Shown piece after piece: positions 53,639 to 62,954 of a DNA stretch of 64,000 nucleotides. The stretch comes from Streptomyces sp. NBC_00091 (GTDB lineage: Bacteria; Actinomycetota; Actinomycetes; Streptomycetales; Streptomycetaceae). Position 1 is the first letter of the stretch. The number at the start of each line of letters is the position of its first letter. Under the pieces are notes generated by a model. It worked only from the letters and a program-made list of their open reading frames with translations. It ran no database searches and was not told where the DNA came from. Where the stretch lies: positions 124,001-188,000 of the forward strand of contig NZ_JAPEMA010000004.1 in NCBI RefSeq assembly GCF_026343185.1. The letters run 5' to 3'. The position numbers and the translations under genes are program-made.

Positions 53639-53837
53639 AGGGATCGCCTCCAGGAGGCGGAGGGAAGGTCAACACCTCCAGTCTCGTGCGACCACATGCG
53701 ACCACCACGATCCTCATACCGGCCGTGACCAGTGGGTTTCCCTTGTTCGTGCGCCAAGGGCAGCGCTTTGACCTAGCTACGCAGACACCCAGGAGATTCT
53801 TCGTCTGCTGGCGGCACAGACGCCGCACCACGGCTGC
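53639..53837. other. Spacer between integrase and intron remnant
   Basis: It holds the integrase promoter region and then sequence with no recognisable product. A minus-strand ORF reading CRQQTKNLLGVCVARSKR is open here but matches nothing I know. Confidence 0.4.
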
Positions 53838-53909
53838 CGAGTAGCCGAGGGGGATCTCACCCCTCGGCTCTCACAGAACCGTGCGTAACAGTCGCCCGTT
53901 ACACGGCTC
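53838..53909 (-). ncRNA. Group II intron domains V and VI
   Basis: On the minus strand, GAGCCGTGTAACGG, then CGACTG, then TTACGCACGGTTC (53876-53909) folds as the 34-base domain V hairpin of bacterial group II introns. Immediately downstream, AGCCGAGGGG pairs with CCCCCTCGGCT as domain VI. Its position just after the reverse-transcriptase stop is the expected one, so this is the 3' end of an intron. Confidence 0.8.
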
Positions 53910-53924
53910 TTGTCGTTCTGGTCA

Positions 53925-54545
53925 TCAGACTGATACGGCACCCGTGGTCAGGCGCCATTGCGCGAACATGCGGGGGTATCGCTGGGCGATCTCCTGCATC
54001 TTCGCGATGGCCTTCCGCTGGGCCGCGAGCCGTTTGTACTTCTGGCGGATCCAGCGCACCAGGTAGGCGTTGATGCGCATCACGAAGGGGATCAGCTCCC
54101 ACGGCCTGAAGCGGCTGTAGTAGTTGAGCCAGCCCGCCACCACAGGGTTGATCCTGCGGGCGAGCTCGTGGAAGGACAGTTCAGAGCGGGTGTGCAGGTG
54201 CCAGGACCGCAGCTCCCGCCCCATCTTTTTCAGGGCGTCCTTGCTGACCGCCGGGTCGAACGCCAGGAACAGGTTCCCGTGCCGACTCCGGTTCTTCCTG
54301 GCTCGGAACGTGTACCCGAGGAAGGTGAACGACGTGTGCTCGTAAGCGCCACGTCGGTGGCCGTCCTTGCAGTAGACAATCCGGGTCTTGTCCGGGTGCA
54401 GCTGCAACCCGACTTCGACCATCCTGTCCGTGAGCGCGGCCAGCACCTCGCGGGCCTGGCGCTCGGTGACGCAGTGCAGCACCGCGTCATCCGCATACCG
54501 TTCGAACCAGACGGACGGGAACTCCCGGTCCATCCAGGTGTCGGC
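53925..54545 (-). pseudogene. Group II intron reverse transcriptase/maturase, C-terminal part
   Basis: About 207 codons of an LtrA-like protein remain. They start at the polymerase motif FERYADDAVLHC (YADD catalytic motif), continue through LGLQLHPDKTRIVYC-like and FTFLGYTFRARKN segments, and end with the maturase (GIIM-type) region HELARRINPVVAGWLNYYSR and a KRLAAQRKAIAKM stretch. The N-terminal fingers and RT motifs before YADD are missing. At about 54545 the sequence switches to an IS1380-type transposase remnant on the opposite strand. The intron is therefore inactive. Confidence 0.85.
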
Positions 54546-54548
54546 TTC

Positions 54549-55400
54549 CACCCTCTGGTGTGTTTCCTGGCCAACACCGGCGAGGGCATGTCCGGGCGGC
54601 TGCGGCCCGGGAACGCCGGAGCCAACACCGCCGCCGATCACATTGCGGTGCTGGACGACGCGCTCGCGCAGATCCCCGACGCCCACCGGCACGGCACCGA
54701 CATCCTGATCCGCACCGACAGCGCCGGATCCGCGAAAACCTTCCTCGCCCACGTCCGAGACGTGCGGATACGAGGAATCCACACCTTCTTCTCGGTCGGA
54801 CACGCGGTCACCGAGCCGGTCCGCCGCGCGATCCGGGCCCTGCCCGAACAGGTCTGGCACCCCGCCCTGGATCAGGACGGAACACTGCGTGCCGGCGCCG
54901 AGGTCGCCGAGCTGACCGGCATGGTCGACCTTGCCGGCTATCCGGACGGCACCCGCATCATCGTGCGACGCGAGCGCCCGCACCCCGGCGCCCAACTGTC
55001 CCTGTTCGACCAGGACGAGGGCCTGCGGCACCAGGTCTTCCTCACCGACACGCCGTTCACCGGCGGGGGCTCCGCCCAGTTCCTGGAGGTCCGTCACCGC
55101 GGGCATGCCACGGTCGAGGACCACATCCGGTGCGGCAAGACCACCGGCTTCGGCCGCTTCCCCTCCCGCCACTTCCTGGTCAACGCCGCTTGGCTCGAAC
55201 TCAGCCTCGCGGCGATCGACCTCCTCGCCTGGACCCGTGTCCTCCTGCTGGACGGCGACCTGGCCACCGCCGAACCCAAGAAACTGCGCTACCGAATCCT
55301 GCACGTCGCCGCCCGGATCACCCGCGGCGGCCGCCGCCTGCGCATGCGGATATCGGCGACCTGGCCGTGGAGACATGAACTTGCGGCCGTCCCCACTGGC
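54549..55400 (+). pseudogene. IS1380-family transposase remnant
   Basis: The plus-strand frame from FHPLVCFL at about 54549 reads as the C-terminal two thirds of an IS1380-family transposase: GNAGANTAADHIAVLDDAL, RTDSAGSAKTFL with its catalytic-site aspartate, then TTGFGRFPSRHFLVNAAWLE and LRYRILHVAARITRGGRRL. It lacks the N-terminus, and near 55385 similarity stops although the frame stays open to 55721. Both ends are thus truncated, by the intron remnant on one side and an unrelated repeat-rich end on the other. Confidence 0.82.
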
Positions 55401-55430
55401 GGCCACTTGATGGGGAGTCATGTGGCCGCC
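55391..55430 (-). repeat. Terminal-repeat-like block, left copy
   Basis: The minus strand reads TGGCCGCCAGTGGG after CATCAAG, preceded by another GGCGGCCACAT unit. The same TGGCCGCCAGTGGG occurs in the opposite orientation at about 57114-57127. The TGGCCGCC-TGGGG pattern resembles the repeated ends of IS21-like elements. The ~240 bases between this block and the beta-helix gene contain no supported gene. Confidence 0.55.
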
Positions 55431-55641
55431 AAGCGGTTACGTTGGGTGACATGCACGGGAGGCGCGATAGGTCCGTCGGCAGCTCGCTCGGACCGGACCC
55501 CGCTGTGTCCGGAGCCGATGTGGGTGCTGAACACGCCCGGTCCAAGCAGCTGCCCCCCGTACTGGCCGCGTCGGGGTTTCGGCAAGTGGTCGCAGGTCAG
55601 ACGCCCGCTCAAGCGGCCGCTCCGGAAGCCGTCCAGCGCCG

Positions 55642-56895
55642 CTAGCGCTCGTTGCAGAGAACGTTCGTGCACTGCAGCAGGTTGCCATTGCCGCTGGCCT
55701 TGTTCCCGCCGCCGTCGGTGACGCCCGGCACGGCCTCGATACCCAGGTCACCATTGCGGTTCGCGGTGTTCTTGGTAATGGTCGTCGCGGAACTGTCGAC
55801 GTCGATGCCGTCATCTGCGTTCCCGCTCGACCGGTTCCTCTCGACGACGTTTTCTCGCTGGCCGGCCTCCACGAGGATCCCGTCGGGGTCGTTCCCAGTG
55901 AGCGTGTTCTGCGAGATCAGGTTGCGATCGGACGTGTTCGTCGGATCGTCGGGCTGCGCGAGGAGGTGGATCCCTCCTTCCGCGCCGTCGCCGTTACCGA
56001 TGACTGAGTTCTGCGTGATCACGTTGTCGTCGCTGGCGGCGAGGTACACCCCGACGACTGTGTTGTTCCGCAGCGTGTTCTTCGTGACGCGGATGTGGGC
56101 GGTCCCAATGTCGAGGCCGATCCCAAAGGCGTTGCCGGTCACCGAGTTCTGGCTGACCACACTATGGTCGGACCCCTCGCGAAGGAGGACTCCATCCTCT
56201 CGGTTGTCGAACACCGAGCTCCGCTCGATCCGAGTGTGGGGGGAACGTTCGACGCCTGCGCCCGCTGCGTTGCCGAACAGCTCGCTCTGCGCGATCCGGA
56301 CGCGGGAGGAATCTACGAGGGCGATCCCACTCTGGCCGTTGGCGGAGGATTTGGTCTTCGTGACCTGCGCCCGGGAGCCTCTCTCGAAGCTGATCCCGGC
56401 AGCACGGCTGGCGACGACAGAGCTGGTTTCGATCCGTACATCCACGGAGTCCAACACATTGATTCCTACATGACCGCTGTCTGACACTCTGAGATCGCGC
56501 AGGCGGTTGTCGGTTGCCTCCGCAATCAAGATACCGTCCGCGAACTCCCGGACAGAGCCGCCCTTGATCGAGATCCGGTCGTGGCCGAGGTTCTCGACCC
56601 CGGCCCCATCGCCCGCGCCGTCGATCGTGTGGCCGTTCAGATCGAGCGTGATGTCGTCTGCTCCGATGATGATCCCGCTGTGTGGGCAGTTGGTCAGGTC
56701 GTTGGTGAGCTTCGTGTCGGTCGTGATCGTCTCGCCGCAGCTGACATGAACGGGTTTTGGCTTTGCTGCCTGCGCGCCCGGAGTGAGCGCCAACGAGAGC
56801 GCCGACGAGACGCACAGAACGGTCAGCCACGTCACGCGACCCCGCACAGCGGTACCCGGCGCGACAAGGCTCAATCGGAAACGCTGCCAGAACAT
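55642..56895 (-). CDS. Secreted parallel beta-helix repeat protein
   Basis: A 417-residue exported right-handed beta-helix protein. The signal peptide is clear (VTWLTVLCVSSALSLALTPGAQA). The body is a ladder of about 22-residue turns ending in N/D-G-I or V-x-L units, such as DDITLDLNGHTIDG, HVGINVLDSVDVRIETSS and SVVSQNSVTGNAFGIGLDIG, typical of NosD/periplasmic copper-binding or pectate-lyase-like folds. No catalytic residues can be named, so it may bind or cleave polysaccharide. Base composition is noticeably less GC-rich than its neighbours, and the gene is flanked by inverted TGGCCGCC repeats, suggesting recent transfer. Confidence 0.85.
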   Translation of the reverse strand: MFWQRFRLSLVAPGTAVRGRVTWLTVLCVSSALSLALTPGAQAAKPKPVHVSCGETITTDTKLTNDLTNCPHSGIIIGADDITLDLNGHTIDGAGDGAGVENLGHDRISIKGGSVREFADGILIAEATDNRLRDLRVSDSGHVGINVLDSVDVRIETSSVVASRAAGISFERGSRAQVTKTKSSANGQSGIALVDSSRVRIAQSELFGNAAGAGVERSPHTRIERSSVFDNREDGVLLREGSDHSVVSQNSVTGNAFGIGLDIGTAHIRVTKNTLRNNTVVGVYLAASDDNVITQNSVIGNGDGAEGGIHLLAQPDDPTNTSDRNLISQNTLTGNDPDGILVEAGQRENVVERNRSSGNADDGIDVDSSATTITKNTANRNGDLGIEAVPGVTDGGGNKASGNGNLLQCTNVLCNER

Positions 56896-57313
56896 CGAGT
56901 GCTCCTTCTTTCGCGCCGAGAAGCACTCATCCGGTGCGATGGCGGTGGATCCAGCTGATCACTTCCTGCCAGTGTCGGCCTTCTGGCGTGGCCTAATGGA
57001 GTGAGACGCCTACGCCGATAATCCAGTCGGACAAACCTCACGACCAGCCGCCTCCGTAACCTCACCAGGCATCGTCACAGAACGTTCTGCTGGCCGCCCA
57101 TGGGGATCACAACTGGCCGCCAGTGGGACGATGCATCTGGCCGTACCTGGGGATTTCGAAGTGGCCGCTGTCAAGGGTGGCCGACTGCCACAACGCCTGA
57201 CACGAGCGGCGTACAACGGGAGGTGGTCGGTTGCCCAGGGCGGTCTACTGGGCAGGGCACCAGAACTGAGCGATCCCGGAAGACGCGGCGCCGGGCGAGA
57301 TAAGGAGCAGTGC
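56896..57313. other. Gene-poor spacer with repeat block
   Basis: The first ~190 bases hold only the beta-helix gene promoter region. From 57091 the repeat block begins, and the last ~120 bases lead to the monooxygenase gene. A short palindrome, TGCCCA at about 57233 and TGGGCA at about 57250, lies before that gene. No protein gene is supported. Confidence 0.45.
57091..57175 (+). repeat. Terminal-repeat-like block, right copy
   Basis: Four spaced TGGCCG units (TGGCCGCCCATGGGG, TGGCCGCCAGTGGG, TGGCCGTACCTGGGG and GTGGCCGCTG) follow each other at roughly 22-base spacing. This resembles the multiple terminal repeats of IS21-like elements. It is inverted relative to the block at 55391-55430. Confidence 0.6.
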
Positions 57314-57643
57314 ATGGTTCTCCAAGTTGTCAGAGCATCGATCAAGCCGGAGCAGCGTGAGCACTGGCTCGAGGTGATTCGCGGCAACGCGGCTCGGACC
57401 CGTGCTGAGGAAGGCTGCGAGGGCTACCAGGTCGCCGAAGATCTCGAAGCGCCGAATACCTTCGTGATCATCGAGCAGTGGGCCAACCTCGACGCCGTAT
57501 ACAGGCACTTCCGGAATGAATTCGAGGCCCTCATGGCCGCTTTGGGCGACGTCTTCGCAGCACCACCTGAGGCCTGGATCCATGACCTGGCCTCGACGCT
57601 GACTCTCGATGAAGTCCTTGCGAAAGCCGGACTGACCCGGTAG
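57314..57643 (+). CDS. Antibiotic biosynthesis monooxygenase (ABM)-domain protein
   Basis: A 109-residue dimeric ferredoxin-like ABM/quinol monooxygenase-type protein. The fold is evident: VLQVVRASIKPEQREHWLEVI, then a GCEGYQVAEDLEAPNTFVIIEQW strand pair and the HFRNEFEALMAAL helix. Such proteins oxidise quinols or degrade heme-like substrates without a cofactor; function here is unknown. The ATG at 57314 has AAGGAG seven bases upstream, and length is complete. An IS5-type remnant abuts its 3' end on the opposite strand, so it probably arrived with, or was trapped by, mobile DNA. Confidence 0.82.
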   Translation: MVLQVVRASIKPEQREHWLEVIRGNAARTRAEEGCEGYQVAEDLEAPNTFVIIEQWANLDAVYRHFRNEFEALMAALGDVFAAPPEAWIHDLASTLTLDEVLAKAGLTR

Positions 57644-57644
57644 T

Positions 57645-58290
57645 CGAGCCGCCTTGTCGGCAGCCACGCTGGCGGGCTTCTTGCGCGGCCTGCCCAGCCC
57701 GATCCTCGGCACACGGATCTTCTCCAGCACGGCCATGAACTGGGTGCAGTCCGCCCACTGACCTGCGGTGACGACCAGGGACAGCGGGCGGCAGCGACCG
57801 TCAGCACTCAGGTGGATCTTGCTGGTGAACCCGCCCCGCGAACGGCTCAGGCCCTCACCTCCCTCACCACCTCCACCAGCCGGCCTTGTAGGCTCTGCCA
57901 CTCCGTTTCGACCTGGTGTTCCATCATCTCGGCCCCCTTTGACACGGGAGCCGGCGGCGGATCGATGCGAGCACCCGCCGCGTGCTGGTGAGCCCACACG
58001 ATGGTGGAGTCCACCGAGATGCCCCAGTCGATCTCACCGGCCGCGTCGGCTGCGGCCTGGACCTGCTGGAGCAGACGCTCCCACGTGCCGTCAGCCGACC
58101 ACGGCCGGTGGCGTTCATAGACCGTCTTCCACGGACCGAACCGTTCGGGCAGGTCACGCCACTGCACCCAGTCCGCACCCGGTGCAGAATCCCATCGATC
58201 ACCTGCCGGTGATCCCGCCAGCGGCCACAACGCCCGTTGCTGACCGGCAGTGGGTGGACGTCCGTGCCGCTGCTCCAGCGCCGGTAGAGG
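57645..58290 (-). pseudogene. IS5-family transposase remnant
   Basis: Fragments of an IS5-type transposase appear in at least three minus-strand frames: GRWRDHRQVIDGILHRVRTG near 58200-58270; DLPERFGPWKTVYERH, then AAGEIDWGISVDSTIVWAHQH (58170-57990); and SRGGFTSKIHLSADGRCRPL with VLEKIRVPRIGLGRPRKKP (57860-57690). IS5 elements often use a programmed frameshift, but here there are extra shifts, and the catalytic C-terminus is absent after about 57650, where the monooxygenase gene ends on the other strand. It is inactive debris. Confidence 0.8.
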
Positions 58291-58483
58291 ACACGTTGCT
58301 CGGCCAGGGTGAGGGTGGCGCCCCGAAAGCCGCGTGGTTGTGGGGCGTCGAGGAGCGCGGCGGCGTTGTGGAGGACCACGCCGGTGCGGTGAGCGTGGGA
58401 GAAGAACTGGCGCAGTCCCGCGAGCCAGCCGGCCCCGGCTCCAGGACCGATCCTGTCCGCGATGCGGCTCCCTGGGCCGCCCT

Positions 58484-60235
58484 ATGCTGGTGAGCGTGGG
58501 CAGTCAGCCACGGGCGACGGCGCCGCCGAAAGCGGCCGCGCACACCGCCCGGCAGGCACAGGACGCGATCGCCCGGGAAGCGTGGGGCGAGGCGTATGCG
58601 CTGCTCGACGGCTTGGACCGCGGGCTGCTGACCCCCGACGACCTCGCCGCGCTCGCCGACGCAGCCTGGTGGACCGGCCGGGTCGAGGAGTCGATCACGG
58701 CGCGGGCCGGCGCGTACGCCGGCTACACGGCCGCGGGCGCAGCCAGGCGGGCTGGATACTGCGCCTGGATGCTCTACTACGAGCACCGGCTCGCCGGACG
58801 GAACGGGTCGGCCGCAGGCTGGCTGCGCCGGGCACGCGAACAGCTCGGCAGCGCACCCGAATGCGCCGAGCAGTGCTTCCTGGCCTGGGTCGAGGCGCAG
58901 GAGGCCCAGGAGCGCGGCGCCTTCGAGGAGGCGACGGCCTCCGCCCGGCGGATGGCCGCCGTCGCCCGCCGGTGCGGCAGCACCGACCTGTACGCCATGA
59001 GCATCCACGCGCAGGCCGCCGTCCTGCTCGCCCAGGGCCGGGTCGCCGACGGCCTCGCGCTGCTCGACGAGGCCATGTGCGCCGCCGCGGCCGGCGAGCT
59101 CAGCTCCTTCTACACCGGCTGGATCTACTGCCTGGGCCTCCAGCAGTGCATGGCCTGCGCCGACTTCGCGCGGGCGGCCGAGTGGACCGACGCGGCCATG
59201 GCCTGGTGCGCCTCCATGCCCCGCGAGAACAACTTCCGCGGCCTGTGCCGGGTCCACCGGGTGGAGGTGCTGGAGCTGCGCGGCGCATGGCCGCAGGCGC
59301 TCAACGAGGCCGAGCTGACCTGCACGGAGCTGCTGCCGAACGAGCCCCGGATCGCCGCCGAGACCTGCTACCTGACCGGCGAGATCCACCGGCGGCGCGG
59401 CGCGTACACCGAGGCGGAGGCGGCCTACGGCCGGGCGCACGAACTCGGCCGCGACCCCCAGCCCGGCCTCGCCCTGCTCCGGCTGGCCCAGGGCAGGGCG
59501 GAAGCCGCGGCCGCCGCCCTGTGGCTGCCCACGGCCGCAGCTGGCGCGACCGGTGCCGCCGGCACCACCGGTGCAGGAGCGGAGGCCGAGGACGCCGAGG
59601 ACGGCCGCCCGCTCGAACGGTGCCGGCTGCTCGCCGCCCGCACCGAGACGGCCCTCGCCCTCAGCCGGCTCGACGAGGCCCGCACGGCGGCGCAGGAGCT
59701 GGCCCGCCTTGCCGACTCCTGGCAGCGGCGGCGCGGGTCCGCCACCACCCCCCTGCACGCGAGCGCCGCGGCCGCGGAAGGCACGGTGGCCTTCGCCGAA
59801 GGCGACCTCCCGACAGCGCTGGCCCTGCTGCGGCGGGCGCTGGCGCTCTGGCTGGAGCTGGCGGTCCCATACGAGGCCGGCCAGGTCAGGATGACCCTGG
59901 CCGCTGCCGACCGGGCGGCGGGCGACCTGGACGGTGCCCGGATGGAGCTGCGGGCCGCACGGGCGGCCTTCGAAGGGCTGGGCGCCGTACCGGACGCACG
60001 GCGGGCGGCCGCCCTCCTCGACGCAATGGCGGAACGGGAGTCCGGGGAGCTGACCTTGCGGGAGACGGAGGTGTTGCGCCTGGTCGCGCGGGGCGGGACC
60101 AACCGGTCCATCGCCGCCGAGCTGGTGATCAGCGAGCACACGGTGGCCCGCCACCTGAACAACATCTTCGCCAAGCTGAACGTCTCCTCCCGGGCCGCCG
60201 CCACCGCGTACGCGTACACGCACGGCCTGGTCTGA
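58484..60235 (+). CDS. LuxR-family regulator with TPR-like repeats
   Basis: A regulator of about 583 residues. It lacks the AAA ATPase of LAL regulators. Most of the protein is paired helices of TPR type (for example EAYALLDGLDRGLLTPDDLAAL; QERGAFEEATASARRMAAVA; ALNEAELTC), with a low-complexity AAGATGAAGTTGAGAEAEDA insert near 360. The C-terminal 65 residues are a LuxR helix-turn-helix (LTLRETEVLRLVARGGTNRS, then SEHTVARHLNNIF). Starts at 58484 (ATG), 58490 or 58496 (GTG) are all possible; none has a good ribosome-binding site. It precedes a flavin oxidase gene separated by tandem palindromes, probably its target. Confidence 0.87.
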   Translation: MLVSVGSQPRATAPPKAAAHTARQAQDAIAREAWGEAYALLDGLDRGLLTPDDLAALADAAWWTGRVEESITARAGAYAGYTAAGAARRAGYCAWMLYYEHRLAGRNGSAAGWLRRAREQLGSAPECAEQCFLAWVEAQEAQERGAFEEATASARRMAAVARRCGSTDLYAMSIHAQAAVLLAQGRVADGLALLDEAMCAAAAGELSSFYTGWIYCLGLQQCMACADFARAAEWTDAAMAWCASMPRENNFRGLCRVHRVEVLELRGAWPQALNEAELTCTELLPNEPRIAAETCYLTGEIHRRRGAYTEAEAAYGRAHELGRDPQPGLALLRLAQGRAEAAAAALWLPTAAAGATGAAGTTGAGAEAEDAEDGRPLERCRLLAARTETALALSRLDEARTAAQELARLADSWQRRRGSATTPLHASAAAAEGTVAFAEGDLPTALALLRRALALWLELAVPYEAGQVRMTLAAADRAAGDLDGARMELRAARAAFEGLGAVPDARRAAALLDAMAERESGELTLRETEVLRLVARGGTNRSIAAELVISEHTVARHLNNIFAKLNVSSRAAATAYAYTHGLV

Positions 60236-60260
60236 GCGCCCGCCGCGGACCCCGGCCAGC

Positions 60261-60313
60261 GGAACATGGGCCGTTCCACCCATGCCCCACCTGCCGGAAT
60301 GGGCAGTTCCGGC
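60261..60313 (+). promoter_or_regulatory. Tandem palindromes before the flavin oxidase gene
   Basis: Two spaced dyads lie between the LuxR-type gene and the oxidase: GGAAC-N7-GTTCC at 60261-60277 and GCCGGAA-N7-TTCCGGC at 60293-60313, with centres 34 bases apart. This is the expected place and symmetry for a regulator binding site. Confidence 0.55.
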
Positions 60314-60385
60314 GATGCGCGGCCACCGGCGCCGCGCCTACAACGGAAGCAGGACTCCCGGAACGACCTAAGGCAGGTGGCGGCC

Positions 60386-61768
60386 ATGACCACCACTGGC
60401 ACCGGTGCCCCACCGGTGGAGCGACTGCGCGAGACCGTCCACGGGGACGTCGCGGCACCCGGGGACCCCGGCTACGACGAGGCCCGCAAGGTCTACAACG
60501 CCGTGCACGACAAGCACCCGGCGGTCGTCGTCAGCGCCGCCGACGCTGGAGACGCGATCGAAACGGTCGGCTACGCCCGCGAGGAGGGCCTGACCCTCGC
60601 CGTGCGCGGCGGCGGCCACGGGGTCGCCGGCCCCGGCACCTGCGACGACGGCGTCGTCCTGGACCTCGGGCGGATGCGCGGGATCTGGGTCGACCCGTAC
60701 ACCCGTACCGCCCGCGCCCAGGGCGGCTGCACCTGGGCCGACGTCAACCACGCCACCCACGCCTTCGGGCTGGCCACCACCGGCGGGATGGTTTCCACCA
60801 CCGGCATCGGCGGCCTCACCACCGGCGGCGGCATGGGCTACCTGGCCCGGCGCTGCGGCCTGGCCTGCGACAACCTGCTCTCGGCCGACGTCGTCACCGC
60901 CGACGGCAGCTTCCATACCTGCACCCAGGACCGCGACCCGGACCTGTTGTGGGCGCTGCGCGGCGGCGGCGGCAACTTCGGCGTGGTCACCTCCTTCGAG
61001 TACCGGCTGCACCCCGCAGGGGACATCCTCGGCGGGCCGACCTTCTACCCCCTCGACGGCGACGTGATCCGCCGCTACCGACAGCTGATCGCCGACTCGG
61101 CGGAGGAGCTCGGCGCGGTCCTCGTGGTGGGGCTCGGCCCGCCCGTCCCGTTCCTGCCCGAGCGCTGGCACGGGCGGCCGGTGTGCGGGGTGATCCTGTG
61201 CTGGACCGGCCCCGAGGACCAGGACGACCGGGTGCGGGCCATGCTCGCGGAGCTCGGCCCGGTGCTGGGGCAGCACGTGGGCCGGATCCCGTACCCCCTG
61301 ATCAACACGCTCTTCGACGAGTTGGTGCCGCCGGGCCTGTTCCACTACTGGAAGGGAACGTTCAGCGAGGACCTGCCGGACGGCCTGATCGACGCCCACG
61401 TCGAGTTCGGGGCCGCAACCCCATCCATCCAGAGCGTCACCATCGTCTTCCCCATCGACGGCGCGTGCGGGCGGGTCGGCCGTACGGACACGGCGTTCTC
61501 CTACCGGGACGCCCGGTTCTCGACCGCGCTCAGCCTCACCATGACCAACCGGGCGGACATGGAGGCCCAGAAGGACTGGGTCCGCGGCTACTACGCGGCG
61601 CTGGAGCCGTATTCAGCCGACGGCGGCGGCTACGTGAACTTCATGGACGGCGACGACCAGGCCAAGGTACACGCAAACTACCGTGAGAATTCCGGCCGGT
61701 TGCGCGAGCTCAAGCGCCGTTACGACCCGGGCAACCTGTTCCGGCTCAACCACAACATCGTGCCGTGA
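60386..61768 (+). CDS. FAD-binding BBE-type oxidoreductase
   Basis: A 460-residue flavoprotein of the berberine-bridge-enzyme/hexose-oxidase group. The PP-loop region LAVRGGGHGVAGPG contains the histidine normally linked to FAD. TTGIGGLTTGGGMGYLARRCGLACDNLL is the second FAD segment, with a cysteine where bicovalent members have one. The C-terminal BBE motif is VNFMDGDD and YRENSGRLRELKRRYDPGNLFR. There is no signal peptide. The ATG at 60386 has AAGGCAGG upstream. It probably oxidises a sugar or aromatic metabolite with oxygen. It forms a pair with the upstream LuxR-type regulator. Confidence 0.9.
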   Translation: MTTTGTGAPPVERLRETVHGDVAAPGDPGYDEARKVYNAVHDKHPAVVVSAADAGDAIETVGYAREEGLTLAVRGGGHGVAGPGTCDDGVVLDLGRMRGIWVDPYTRTARAQGGCTWADVNHATHAFGLATTGGMVSTTGIGGLTTGGGMGYLARRCGLACDNLLSADVVTADGSFHTCTQDRDPDLLWALRGGGGNFGVVTSFEYRLHPAGDILGGPTFYPLDGDVIRRYRQLIADSAEELGAVLVVGLGPPVPFLPERWHGRPVCGVILCWTGPEDQDDRVRAMLAELGPVLGQHVGRIPYPLINTLFDELVPPGLFHYWKGTFSEDLPDGLIDAHVEFGAATPSIQSVTIVFPIDGACGRVGRTDTAFSYRDARFSTALSLTMTNRADMEAQKDWVRGYYAALEPYSADGGGYVNFMDGDDQAKVHANYRENSGRLRELKRRYDPGNLFRLNHNIVP

Positions 61769-62144
61769 GGGGTCCGCAGGACCGCGGGCGGGTGGGGACG
61801 CGGGCGGGTGGCGGCGTTGCGCCAGGCCGCCAAGCTTGTCATCCAGGACGGTGCGTGAACTCATACGTGGTGTCTCTTTTGGCTTTCCTAACTCGTATGA
61901 GTGATTGATCCGGCATCAGGTTTACCCGGTGCGGACGGAGCTGGGCATGGTGATGTCCGCGGCATTCGAGCTGCCCTCGATCCGGGAAGAGTCGCCCCGG
62001 ACATCACGGGATCGTTTAGCTCGAGCCCCGCCAAAGCAACAGCCGGACAACACCACCGGCAAGGACCGAGCTCCGATCCTCACCCATCTACCCCGACGGC
62101 CAGTCGCGGCGTGACGGCAACGAACACGCCCCACGCCCCCGGAA
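61769..62144. other. Gene-poor spacer after the oxidase gene
   Basis: No protein gene is supported. Inverted 9-base arms ACTCATACG (61859-61867) and CGTATGAGT (61894-61902) enclose a T-rich loop and may form a weak terminator. Right of it is AT-richer sequence leading to the IS5-type remnant. Confidence 0.4.
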
Positions 62145-62679
62145 CGCACACCAGGGTGGTCGGCGGCGACCTGGTCCAGGAGCCGGGTGCCAGCGATAGA
62201 GTCCTGCACGCTCGCCGCGGTAACCAGAACCGCGAGCAAGTGACAATGCTCCGCTTTCTGCCGACGATCTTCTTGCCCGCGTCGATGCCCTGGCTGGAGG
62301 CGTGGACGCTGGTGGAGGTCTTGACGCTCTGGGCGTCGATCACGCAGGCCGACGGCTCGCCGCTCCGTCCCTCCTTCTCCCGCAGGAGTTGGCGGAGCAG
62401 GCCGTTGAGCTGGGCGAACACGCCCTCGTCTGCCCATTTGGCGAAGTATCCGTAGACCGTGTTCCAGTGCGGGAAGTCGTGCGGGAGGTAGCGCCACTGG
62501 ACTCCGGTGCGGTCGACGTACAAGATTGCGTCCATGATGTCGCCCAGGTCGTGCTCGGGTGGCCGGCCGAAGTCCAGGGCCCTGCCGCGGCGGTCGAAGC
62601 GCCAGGCGGCAAGGACCGGCTCGATCAACTCCCAGCGGGCATCGGACAGATCGCTCGGGTAAGGGCGTCGCTTCGGCAT
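62145..62679 (-). pseudogene. IS5-family transposase remnant (second type)
   Basis: The ATG at 62679 begins a recognisable IS5-family transposase: YPSDLSDARWELIEPVLAAW, then FPHWNTVYGYFAKWADEGVF and CVIDAQSVKTSTSV with the first catalytic aspartate. At about 62243, after GKKIVGRKRS and IVT, the frame shifts and a few codons are lost. The neighbouring frame continues LLAVLVTAASVQDSIAGTRL to AADHPGV, where similarity ends near 62145. The remaining catalytic region is deleted. It differs from the IS5 remnant at 57.6-58.3 kb. Confidence 0.85.
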
Positions 62680-62954
62680 GGTTCCGGCGTACCGCCGAGG
62701 ACCGAGTGCGCCCAGGCGTACGGCAACGACGGTGGAAGCACACGATCCCGAAAGCCGGGCATCCTGGGATGAGACAGGAATACGTCACCTTCTGCCCCAT
62801 CCGCAACCCCACATGCCCCTCAGGGATCGACCGCGTCCACAACCTCACCCGCACCGCAATGCCGCACCCTGAGAATCGGCTGATACTGAGGCAGCTCAGG
62901 CGAAAACGACCTCTCACCCTTCTACAGGCAAGCGCCGTCACCGACCGGTGGGGC

